This document shows, in pieces, positions 14,083 to 21,301 of a stretch of 44,433 nt of DNA. The stretch spans positions 1 through 44,433 of the forward strand of contig JACPCJ010000068.1 in NCBI GenBank assembly GCA_016179865.1, written 5' to 3'. Every line of letters starts with the position of its first letter. Within the stretch, counting starts at the first letter, position 1. The notes under the pieces are model-generated. The model saw only the letters and a list, made by a program, of their open reading frames with translations. It searched no databases and had not been told where the DNA came from. Made by a program: the position numbers and the translations under genes. This stretch comes from Actinomycetota bacterium (GTDB taxonomy: Bacteria > Actinomycetota > Acidimicrobiia > IMCC26256 > JACPCJ01).

Positions 14083-15930
14083 GTGGAGGTTCCCGAACCC
14101 ACGCCGGACGCGCAGGCGGTCGTCGACCTTGGCCTCAAGGCGGCGGCCGCCTACGGCCGCGACGACCTCGCCCGGCGTCTCGATGTCGCACGGGAGCGCC
14201 TCGGGCACCCCGAGGTGAGGCTGCTGGTGGTCGGGGAGTTCAAGCAGGGGAAGAGTTCCCTCGTCAACGCCCTCGCGGGCCACGACGTGTGCCCCGTCGA
14301 TGACGACATCGCCACCAGCGTGCCCACCTACGTCCGCTTCGCGCCCGAGGCCTCGGCCCGCGTGGTGTTCGAGCCCGAGGGCGACGACGGCGGCGTTCGC
14401 GAGCCCGAGCACGTCGACCTCGATCGGCTCGGGGCCATCGTCGCCGGCACCAGCGACGGCGACGGGGCACCGGTGGCGCGCGTCGAGGTGGGTCTTCCCG
14501 GCGACCTCCTGCGCACGGGGCTCGTGCTGGTCGACACCCCGGGGGTCGGTGGCCTCGGCTCCAAGCACGGGGCCATCACCGTCGGAGTCTTGCCGACGGC
14601 CGACGCGGTGATGCTCGTGTCGGACGCCTCACAGGAGTACTCGAAACCCGAGGTCGACTTCCTCGAACAGGCCCGGGCCATGTGCCCGAACCTCATCTCG
14701 GTCCTGACCAAGACCGACCTCTACCCGGAGTGGCGCAAGGTGGCCGACCTCGACCGCGGCCACCTGGCGGCACACGGATTCGACGTCGAGGTCCTGCCGG
14801 CGTCGGCGGAGCTCTACGCGCTCGCGCTCGCCGACGACGACCCCGAGGACACGCAGTTCTCGGGAATCCCCGCACTCACCGGCCACCTCCAGCGCGAGCT
14901 GGTCGCCCGTTCCCAACGGCTCTCGGCCCGGGCGGCGGCGAGCGACGTCATCGCCGTCGCCGACCACCTTGAAGCGGCCTTCGCCTCCGAGCGCGTCGCC
15001 CTCACCGATCCCGAACAGGCCGAGGAGTTGGTGAACCGACTCACGGCGGCCCGGGACCAAGCCGAGGCCCTCCGAGGCCAAGCGGCCGGCTGGCAGCAGA
15101 CGCTGAGCGACGGGGTCGCCGACCTCAACGCCGATGTGGACCACGACTTCCGAGCCCGGATGCGCGACGTCCTGCGCGACGCCGAAGTGGCGCTCAATGA
15201 GTGCGATCCCGGAGAGGTGTGGGACGAGTTCACGACCTGGCTCGAGCAGCGCATGTCGTCGGAAGTCGTGGAGACGTACAGCGCGCTGACCCGCCGTACC
15301 GAGGAGCTGGCGGGCCGGGTCGCCGAGCACTTCGCCGAAGTCGAGGCCGACGTTTCTCTCCGGCTGGAAGTGGCCAGCCCCATGCACGTCCTCGAAGCGC
15401 TGACCAGCCACCAGATCGAGATGGCTCGCGAAGGAATCGGGTCGGGGGTCATGAACGCCCTCCGCGGGTCCTACGGCGGGGTCCTGATGTTCAGCGCCAT
15501 CAGTCGCATGGTGGGCCTGGCCGCCCTCGGGCCGGTGGTGGGGGTGATCGGGCTTCTCATGGGCCGGAAGGCGATGCGGGACGAGAAGGACCGGCAGGTC
15601 GCTCGCCGTCGCCAGGATGGGATGACCGCCGCTCGCCGGTACGTCGACGACGTGAGCTTCGTGGTGGGCAAGGAGGTTCGAGACTCTCTACGCCTCACTC
15701 AGCGCGAGCTGCGCCAGCTCTTCTCGGATCGGGCCGGCGAACTCCATCGTTCGGCGGCGGAAGCGCTGCAAGCGGCCCAGCGTTCGCTGGCGTTGGTCGA
15801 CGCCGGGCGTGAGGATCGCATCGAGGCGATTGACCTCGAGCTGCGTCGTATCCGGGGCCTACGCGAGCGCGCCCGGGCATTGGCGCCCGACCTCGACCGG
15901 CGAGCTGCGGACGCGGGGGCCGGCTCGTGA
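14083..15930 (+). CDS. IniA-like dynamin-family GTPase
   Basis: Bacterial dynamin-like proteins bind GTP and remodel or protect membranes. The P-loop is GEFKQGKSS (51-59), switch I includes ATSVPTYV (77-84), G3 is DTPGVGG (151-157) and G4 is TKTD (209-212). A long helical stalk follows, with a hydrophobic membrane-contact segment at about 467-497 (VLMFSAISRMVGLAALGPVV) and FVVGKEVRDSLRLTQRELR near the end. The 615 residues and the order of motifs match mycobacterial IniA (about 640). GTG at 14083 sits 1 nt after the previous stop, and the stop overlaps the iniC-like start. The mycobacterial homologue is induced by cell-wall-active drugs; here the signal is unknown. Confidence 0.88.
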   Translation: MEVPEPTPDAQAVVDLGLKAAAAYGRDDLARRLDVARERLGHPEVRLLVVGEFKQGKSSLVNALAGHDVCPVDDDIATSVPTYVRFAPEASARVVFEPEGDDGGVREPEHVDLDRLGAIVAGTSDGDGAPVARVEVGLPGDLLRTGLVLVDTPGVGGLGSKHGAITVGVLPTADAVMLVSDASQEYSKPEVDFLEQARAMCPNLISVLTKTDLYPEWRKVADLDRGHLAAHGFDVEVLPASAELYALALADDDPEDTQFSGIPALTGHLQRELVARSQRLSARAAASDVIAVADHLEAAFASERVALTDPEQAEELVNRLTAARDQAEALRGQAAGWQQTLSDGVADLNADVDHDFRARMRDVLRDAEVALNECDPGEVWDEFTTWLEQRMSSEVVETYSALTRRTEELAGRVAEHFAEVEADVSLRLEVASPMHVLEALTSHQIEMAREGIGSGVMNALRGSYGGVLMFSAISRMVGLAALGPVVGVIGLLMGRKAMRDEKDRQVARRRQDGMTAARRYVDDVSFVVGKEVRDSLRLTQRELRQLFSDRAGELHRSAAEALQAAQRSLALVDAGREDRIEAIDLELRRIRGLRERARALAPDLDRRAADAGAGS

Positions 15931-17396
15931 GCCTGGTCGACGACGCCCGCGGCCTGGTTGACCTCGCCGTCGCGGCCTACGAGGGCACGCCGCACGTTGA
16001 CGCGCTCCGTGCCGCACGCACCCGGCTCGACGAGCCCCTGCGGGTGGCGGTCGCCGGAAAGATGAAGGCCGGCAAGTCGACCCTGCTGAATGCGCTGGTC
16101 GGCGAGCGCCTCGCTCCCACCGACGCCGGCGAGTGCACCCGGATCGTGACCTGGTATCGCAACGGCCACACGTACCAAGTGCTCCTCGAGGCGCAGGGTG
16201 CGGCCCCTCGGCAGGTTCCATTCCGGCGCGACAACGGCGCCATCGACGTCGACCTCGGGGGCCTCGAAGCCGCCGCGGTCGAGCGGCTCGTCGTCGACTG
16301 GCCATCGGAGAACCTCCAGTCGCTCACGCTGATCGACACCCCGGGCATCGACTCTCTCTCCGAGGACGTCTCGGCCCGGACCACGGCGTTCCTGACGCCC
16401 GAGGACGACCGCGCCACCCCGGCCGACGCCGTCCTCTACCTCGTCCGCCACCTCCACGAGTCCGACGTGCGCTTTCTCGAGGGGTTCCACGACGACGCCG
16501 TCGCCCAAGCCACGCCGATCAACGCCATCGGCGTGCTCTCACGGGCCGACGAGATCGGCGGCGGGCGCCTTGACGCCATGGAGTCGGCGGCCAGGATCGC
16601 CGCTCGGTACCGGGGGGAGCCGGCTGTCCGGCGGCTCTGCCAGACGGTGATTCCCATCGCCGGGCTGCTGGCTGAGTCGGCGTCGACCCTTCGCCAGGAG
16701 GAGTTCCAGGCGCTGGCCACGCTTGCCGGCGCGAGTGGCGCCGAGGTGGATCGGCTCCTGCGCTCGGCCGACCGCTTCGCCCGCTCGGAGGTGGGTGGCG
16801 GCCTCCCGGCCGAGCAGCGCCGGGCTCTCGTGCTGCGCTTCGGCCTCTTCGGCGTCCGGCTCGCCGTATCGCTCATCCGGGGCGGCAGTGCGCAAACGGC
16901 GGGCGACCTCGCCACCGCCCTTGTCGCAACCAGTGGGCTCGATCAGCTCAGAAGCGAACTCGGGTCGCTCTTCGAGACTCGCGCTGGCGCGCTCAAGGCG
17001 CGCTCGGCCCTGGCCGCCGTCGACGCTGCACTCAAGGCCGCGCCGCCGAGCGATGCGGTCTCGCTCTGGCGGGAGCTGGAGCGCATCGAAAGCGGGGCGC
17101 ACGAGTTCGCAGAACTGCGGGTGTTGAGCGCGCTGCGCAGTGGAGCCCTCCAGCTCCCCGGCGACGACGGGTTCCGAGCCGAGCGCCTCCTCGGAGCCGA
17201 GGGTGCCACTCCGGCCGTCCGGCTCGGGCTCCCGGGCGACGCGCCCGACGACGACGTGCGGGATGCCCTGACCGCGGCGCTGGGCCACTGGCAGCAACAG
17301 TCGGCGAGCCCCCTGCTGAGCCGGCCCGCAGCCGAGGCCGTCCGCGTGCTGGTGCGCACCTGCGAGGGAATGTTTGCGGAATTGTCGGGAACCTGA
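15927..17396 (+). CDS. IniC-like dynamin-family GTPase
   Basis: This second dynamin-like GTPase has 489 residues, against about 493 for mycobacterial IniC. The P-loop is GKMKAGKST (44-52), followed by LLNALVGERLAPTDAGECTR and IVTWYRNG, then G3 DTPGID (137-142). G4 reads SRADE (205-209) in place of N/TKxD, as in IniC. ICQ-like and SGLLA-like elements of IniC recur as LCQTVIPIAGLLAES. It lacks a strong membrane segment, so it may partner the IniA-like protein in a hetero-oligomer. The GTG start overlaps the upstream stop (GTGA). Its last 365 nt overlap the antisense 3' end of the luxR gene. The family match is strong; the cellular role is inferred from mycobacteria. Confidence 0.88.
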   Translation: MSLVDDARGLVDLAVAAYEGTPHVDALRAARTRLDEPLRVAVAGKMKAGKSTLLNALVGERLAPTDAGECTRIVTWYRNGHTYQVLLEAQGAAPRQVPFRRDNGAIDVDLGGLEAAAVERLVVDWPSENLQSLTLIDTPGIDSLSEDVSARTTAFLTPEDDRATPADAVLYLVRHLHESDVRFLEGFHDDAVAQATPINAIGVLSRADEIGGGRLDAMESAARIAARYRGEPAVRRLCQTVIPIAGLLAESASTLRQEEFQALATLAGASGAEVDRLLRSADRFARSEVGGGLPAEQRRALVLRFGLFGVRLAVSLIRGGSAQTAGDLATALVATSGLDQLRSELGSLFETRAGALKARSALAAVDAALKAAPPSDAVSLWRELERIESGAHEFAELRVLSALRSGALQLPGDDGFRAERLLGAEGATPAVRLGLPGDAPDDDVRDALTAALGHWQQQSASPLLSRPAAEAVRVLVRTCEGMFAELSGT

Positions 17397-18831
17397 GCCG
17401 GGCCCGCCGCAGCAGCGCCCGCATCTCGGCGCGGGTACCGGCGCCCAGCTTGGTCTTGATGCGGGCCACGTGGTGCTCGACCGTCTTGGCCGAGATGTAG
17501 AGGTGCTCGCCGATGGCCTTGTAGCTCATCCCGGTCAGCACGCAGGCGCCGATCTCGCGTTCCCGCTCGGTCAGGCCCACGGCACCGACATCGCCCTCGG
17601 ACGACGCCAGGCTCCCCCGGAGATCCCGCGCCCGGACCAGGAGGGCCCGGCCCGTGGTCGGGTCGGTGGTGCGGACGGCGGCGGCACCGAGGAGCTGGGT
17701 GGCTTCCCACCGGAGGCCGACGGCATCGAGTCCGTCGGCGGCGGTCTCTACGAAGCCGCGGTCGACCTCACCGTCGAGCACGCCGAGCCACGCCGTGGCC
17801 GCCTCGCCCAGCGGCCGAAGGCGAGGCAGCGGGGCCTCGATGCTCGCGAGCAGGTGAGCCGACGCCCGCGCGTCGTCGGTGGAACCCGCCATCGCCGCGG
17901 TCCGGAAGCGGATCCACGCCGCGGCGAGGGTCCACAGCGGTGGTCGCCCGAGCGCTTCGAGCAGCGCCTCCGCTGAAGAGGCCTGGCGGGACAGGTCACC
18001 CAGGGCTTCGAGGCGAGCGGCAGCCCCGAGCAGTTCGGAGAAGAAGGGCAGGGCGAGAAGATCGACGGGGTGGAGGTTGACGGCACCCAGGATCCGCTCC
18101 CGGGCGGCGAGGAGACGGTCGAGGTCCCCACGCCGCAGGGCCAGTCCGCTCTCGAGGGCCGCGGTCGCGACCATGTCGCGCGCCTCGAGGTCGGTGCCCG
18201 CCAGGGCGTCGAGCGTCTGCTGCGCCTCGCTCCACTTCCCGGCCCGCATCGCGACCCAGGCGGCGAGCAACTGGTGACGGGCCGACAGCAGCCGTCCGCC
18301 GATGCCCTGCGCGAGCGCGCGCCGGGCGAGCAGGTCACCGGCGTCGAACTCGTGGGCCTCGCACGCCACCACCGAAGCGACGGCGTGAGGGGAGTCGGGC
18401 GTCGGGGCGTCGGGGCGAGCCGAGGCCAACTCGGCCGCCTCGGTGAGCATCTCGACGGCCGCCGCTGCGGGCCCGCGCACGCTCTCGTGCAGGCCGCGGG
18501 CAAGGAGTTGAAGGGCGCGACTCGACGGCGCCGGCGCGCCGGTCACCTGCGCCTCGCCTGTGGCGAGCGCCTCGTCGGCGGCGTTGCGCTGACCGGTGAG
18601 GAGGTGAGCGATCGACGCCCAGAAGAGGTGGTCGGGGTCGGGCAGCGATCTGTACAGGCTCGCGGCCGAGGACCAGTGCCCACGAGCGGCGTAGGCGGCG
18701 CCGAGTGCTGCCGCCACCCGCTTCCGGTCGGGCGTGTCGCCGTCAGACAGGGCGGCGTCGGCAGCGGCGATGACGTCCGCGACCCTTCCCTCATGGAGGG
18801 CCTGTTCGATCTCCGCTGCCCCCGTCGGCAC
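17032..18831 (-). CDS. LuxR-type regulator with TPR-like region, convergent with the dynamin genes
   Basis: GTG at 18831 begins about 400 residues of Ala/Leu-rich helical repeats (TPR-like) with no ATPase P-loop. A C-terminal LuxR helix-turn-helix follows (about 417-477: LTEREREIGACVLTGMSYKA, then IGEHLYISAKTVEHHVARIK). LuxR proteins usually end just after this (near 17395). Here the frame stays open for about 120 more residues rich in Arg and Pro, read antisense to the iniC-like gene. That tail looks like antisense coding, so the stop may have been lost. In mycobacteria a large LuxR-type protein (IniR) neighbours iniBAC, so a role in controlling this locus is plausible. A TAGGCT hexamer lies 8 nt before the start. 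Confidence 0.8.
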   Translation of the reverse strand: MPTGAAEIEQALHEGRVADVIAAADAALSDGDTPDRKRVAAALGAAYAARGHWSSAASLYRSLPDPDHLFWASIAHLLTGQRNAADEALATGEAQVTGAPAPSSRALQLLARGLHESVRGPAAAAVEMLTEAAELASARPDAPTPDSPHAVASVVACEAHEFDAGDLLARRALAQGIGGRLLSARHQLLAAWVAMRAGKWSEAQQTLDALAGTDLEARDMVATAALESGLALRRGDLDRLLAARERILGAVNLHPVDLLALPFFSELLGAAARLEALGDLSRQASSAEALLEALGRPPLWTLAAAWIRFRTAAMAGSTDDARASAHLLASIEAPLPRLRPLGEAATAWLGVLDGEVDRGFVETAADGLDAVGLRWEATQLLGAAAVRTTDPTTGRALLVRARDLRGSLASSEGDVGAVGLTEREREIGACVLTGMSYKAIGEHLYISAKTVEHHVARIKTKLGAGTRAEMRALLRRARLRFPTIPQTFPRRCAPARGRPRLRAGSAGGSPTVAASGPAPRSGHPARRRRARRPGARAGRPEWHPRLRGGARLGTRRRRGAGGLHCAARSTPAVLRTRAPRFRCAPAPARARPHRSAARP

Positions 18832-18839
18832 GAGTGCGG

Positions 18840-18845
18840 AGCCTA
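18840..18845 (-). promoter_or_regulatory. Candidate -10 TAGGCT of the luxR gene
   Basis: TAGGCT on the minus strand ends 8 nt before GTG 18831, close to the leaderless spacing seen elsewhere in the window. Confidence 0.3.
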
Positions 18846-18911
18846 TTCAGTTGCCTATTGCCGGATCAGCGGGCGCTGAGCGCGGAACATCCGTCATAAG
18901 GGGCGTCGAGG

Positions 18912-19334
18912 TCACGGCACGATCTTGACGTGGCGCACGGCCCGGCCGTCGTGGGGGTACCCCGCCGACTGCCAGAACTCACGCCCGACGGAGTTCTCGG
19001 CCAGCACGATGCCCTGGATCTTGCGGGCCCCGAGCGCCCGGAGCCGCCGTTCCCCCTCGGCCAGCAGCTCGGTGGCGACGCCGCGGCGCCGGCACTCCGG
19101 GTGTACGGCGAGGCGGTACAGGCCAGCGCGCCAGCCGTCCCACCCCGCGATCAGGGTTCCAACGATCCGTCCTTCACTGTCGACGGCGAGGAGTAGGGCT
19201 TGCGGGTCGCGGGCCAAGAGTGCGGCCACCCCGTCCCCGTCGTCGGTCACGCTCGGCTCGGCGGCGGCTACTTCCCAGAGTCTGAGCACCTCGTCGATGT
19301 CGGCATCGGTCGCGGCCCGGAGGGTGAAGTCCAT
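18912..19334 (-). CDS. GNAT family N-acetyltransferase
   Basis: The 140-residue single GNAT domain begins MDFTLRAATDADIDEVLRLW, the typical first strand and helix. The acetyl-CoA-binding motif A is visible as YRLAVHPECRRRGVATELL, followed by GARKIQGIVLAENSVGREFW and a C-terminal GYPHDGRAVRHVKIV. ATG at 19334 is chosen since the fold begins there; a longer frame upstream crosses a terminator hairpin and is unlikely to be translated. The substrate is unknown. It stands alone, downstream of the terminator of the isochorismatase gene on the same strand. Confidence 0.88.
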   Translation of the reverse strand: MDFTLRAATDADIDEVLRLWEVAAAEPSVTDDGDGVAALLARDPQALLLAVDSEGRIVGTLIAGWDGWRAGLYRLAVHPECRRRGVATELLAEGERRLRALGARKIQGIVLAENSVGREFWQSAGYPHDGRAVRHVKIVP

Positions 19335-19378
19335 GGCGTCATGCTCGCCTATCGAAGTGCGGAAGCACGTCGAAAATC

Positions 19379-19426
19379 GCTTTCGGCCGTTCACCCGTGC
19401 TCTTGCGCGGAGAAACGGCCGAAAGC
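19379..19426 (-). terminator. 13-bp hairpin at the end of the isochorismatase-like gene
   Basis: AACGGCCGAAAGC (19414-19426) and GCTTTCGGCCGTT (19379-19391) are perfect inverted repeats around a 22-nt loop. The stem begins at the last base of the TAG stop codon. No T-tract follows. Confidence 0.7.
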
Positions 19427-20079
19427 TAGAGCGGGTCCAACCCAGTCCACACCCGGATCACGTCGGCCGCCGTCACCACCGTCGCCACGAGCGCCAGGGT
19501 GTGCTCGACCACCGCATCGGCGTACTCGGTCGGGACCCCGGCGCACGCGTCGGCGGGGAGGACGAAGCGGTAGCCGGAGTTCACGGCGTCGAAGGCGAAG
19601 TCGATCATGCCGACGTTGAGCGACACGCCGACGCCCACCACCGTCGACACACCGAGGTTCCGGAGCACCGAGTCGAGGCCGGTGTCGTGCATGGGGCCGA
19701 GCCCGTGGTACCGGGTGAGCACGATGTCAGATGCCTCGGCCCCGATCTCGGGGATGAGCGCCACGGATTCCGTGCCCTGGCGGAGGGCGTCGGGCATCTT
19801 GGCCATGGCCGAGAAGAGCCGGGCGTTGGTGTTTCCCCCCCGACGGTCGGCGCGGTGGCGGGCGAGACAGTGCACGACGGGGACACCGGCGTCGCGGGCG
19901 GCGCGGACCAGGAGTCCCATGTTGTCGATGGCGCCGGAAGAGCGCGCCGCCTCTGCGAGCTGGGGGAGCGCGGCCAGGTCGCCGATCACCCCCCGCTGGC
20001 ACTCCTGGGTGACGAGGGCGGCGTGGGAGGGGTCGATCAGGTCGGCGAGGTCCGGTGCCACGGGCACGGATCCTGCCAC
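19426..20079 (-). CDS. Isochorismatase-family hydrolase lacking the catalytic cysteine
   Basis: About 217 residues. The isochorismatase-like fold is visible: AALVTQECQRGVIGD in place of the usual strand with an Asp, GVPVVHCLARHRADRRGG, TRYHGLGPMHDTGLDSVLRN and the loop VVGVGVSLNVGMIDFAFDAV. Where cysteine hydrolases of this family have VCV, this protein has VGM. Gly at this site is typical of true isochorismatases such as EntB/PhzD, but the first-strand Asp is also altered, so activity is uncertain. The start is taken as GTG 20079, 19 bp from the divergent acyl-CoA dehydrogenase start; GTG 20067 and 20061 are alternatives. Its link to the steroid genes is unknown. Confidence 0.75.
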   Translation of the reverse strand: MAGSVPVAPDLADLIDPSHAALVTQECQRGVIGDLAALPQLAEAARSSGAIDNMGLLVRAARDAGVPVVHCLARHRADRRGGNTNARLFSAMAKMPDALRQGTESVALIPEIGAEASDIVLTRYHGLGPMHDTGLDSVLRNLGVSTVVGVGVSLNVGMIDFAFDAVNSGYRFVLPADACAGVPTEYADAVVEHTLALVATVVTAADVIRVWTGLDPL

Positions 20080-20085
20080 GCCCGG

Positions 20086-20092
20086 TACCGTG
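20086..20092. promoter_or_regulatory. Overlapping divergent -10 elements
   Basis: TACCGT (20086-20091, plus) ends 7 nt before GTG 20099. CACGGT (20092-20087, minus) ends 7 nt before GTG 20079. The two hexamers share 5 bp inside the palindrome CGGTACCG (20083-20090), so the two promoters would exclude each other. Confidence 0.45.
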
Positions 20093-20098
20093 AGGGCC

Positions 20099-21301
20099 GT
20101 GACCACGTCGACAGAAGAAGTTCGGGTTCGCGAACGGGTTGAAGAGCTGCTGGCGAAGTGTCCGCCGGAGTCCACCGAAGACCGCGACTTCTGGGGAGCG
20201 CAGTTCGACTTCGGTCTTGCCTGGGTCCAGTTCCCGGAGGGCCGGGGCGGGCTCGGCGTGTCACCGAAGCTCCAGGGCGTCGTCACCAAAGAGCTGCGGG
20301 CCGCCGGGGCCCGAACCAACAACCTCACCCGCAACGGGATCGGCCAGGGAATGGGGGCGCCCACGATCCTCGCCCACGGCACCGACGACCAGCAGGAGCG
20401 GTGGCTGCGGCCCCTCTTCACCTGCGAAGAGATCTGGTGCCAGCTCTTCTCGGAGCCCGGTGCCGGCTCCGACGTGGCGGGGCTCTCGACCCGGGCCATC
20501 CGAGACGGCGACGAGTGGGTCGTCAACGGCCAGAAGGTCTGGACCACCCTTGCCCACGTGGCCAGGTGGGGTCTCCTCGTCGCCCGCACCGATCCCGACG
20601 TCCCCAAGCATCGGGGCCTCACGTACTTCGTCGTGGACATGCAGGCCGACGGCGTCGAGGTGCGCCCCCTCCGCCAGATCACGGGCGACGCCGAGTTCAA
20701 CGAGGTGTACTTCACCGATGCCCGCGTCCCCGACGAGAACCGGCTCGGCGGCGTGGGAGAGGGTTGGAACGTCGCCATCACCACCCTGATGAACGAGCGC
20801 AGCGCCCTCGGGGTCGAGGCCACCGACCGGCGGGGGGCAGGTCCGGCGGCGGCGGCCGTCGATCTCTGGAAACACTACGAGCGCACCGACCCCGCCCTGA
20901 AGGACGCCCTGATGCGGCTCTGGGTGGAAGGCGAGGTGCTGCGGATGACGGGCCTGCGGGCGGCGGCGGCCCGTCAGCTTGGTACACCGGGGCCCGAGGG
21001 CTCGGTGGGCAAGCTCCTCTTCGCCGAGCACAACAAGCGGGTCCGCAAGCTGTGCCTCGACGTGATGGGGCCCGACAGCATGCTGTTCCCCGACGGGGGG
21101 TACGAGATGCACCGCCCCGAGGAAGCTGCGTACTGGTCGGCGGGCGACCCCCGGGAGACGTTCCTTCGCTCGCGGGCCAACACCATCGAGGGCGGCACGT
21201 CTGAGATCATGCGCAACATCCTCGGTGAGCGCGTCCTCGGGCTCCCGGGCGAGCCCCGGGGCGACAAGGACGTGCCGTGGTCCGAGGTTCCCCGCAGCTG
21301 A
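20099..21301 (+). CDS. Acyl-CoA dehydrogenase, first gene of the fadD3 operon
   Basis: A 400-residue FAD-dependent acyl-CoA dehydrogenase. Typical elements are QLFSEPGAGSDVAGLSTRA (FAD/substrate loop), WVVNGQKVWTTLAHVARWGL, VRPLRQITGDAEFNEVYFTD, and the C-terminal FLRSRANTIEGGTSEIMRNI. GTG at 20099 is chosen because TACCGT lies 7 nt upstream and there is little room before the divergent gene. It is followed without a gap by fadD3 (TGA/GTG adjacent). It occupies the place of fadE31 in the mycobacterial KstR2 regulon, but its sequence looks more like a stand-alone homotetrameric FadE. The exact substrate is unknown; a HIP-pathway acyl-CoA is inferred from context. Confidence 0.88.
   Translation: MTTSTEEVRVRERVEELLAKCPPESTEDRDFWGAQFDFGLAWVQFPEGRGGLGVSPKLQGVVTKELRAAGARTNNLTRNGIGQGMGAPTILAHGTDDQQERWLRPLFTCEEIWCQLFSEPGAGSDVAGLSTRAIRDGDEWVVNGQKVWTTLAHVARWGLLVARTDPDVPKHRGLTYFVVDMQADGVEVRPLRQITGDAEFNEVYFTDARVPDENRLGGVGEGWNVAITTLMNERSALGVEATDRRGAGPAAAAVDLWKHYERTDPALKDALMRLWVEGEVLRMTGLRAAAARQLGTPGPEGSVGKLLFAEHNKRVRKLCLDVMGPDSMLFPDGGYEMHRPEEAAYWSAGDPRETFLRSRANTIEGGTSEIMRNILGERVLGLPGEPRGDKDVPWSEVPRS

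Noticed and set aside
12291-14138. Minus-strand frame rich in Gly-Phe-Gly-Leu repeats
   Set aside because: This is the antisense of the Glu-Pro repeat gene, whose plus-strand frame continues directly into the IniA-like gene.
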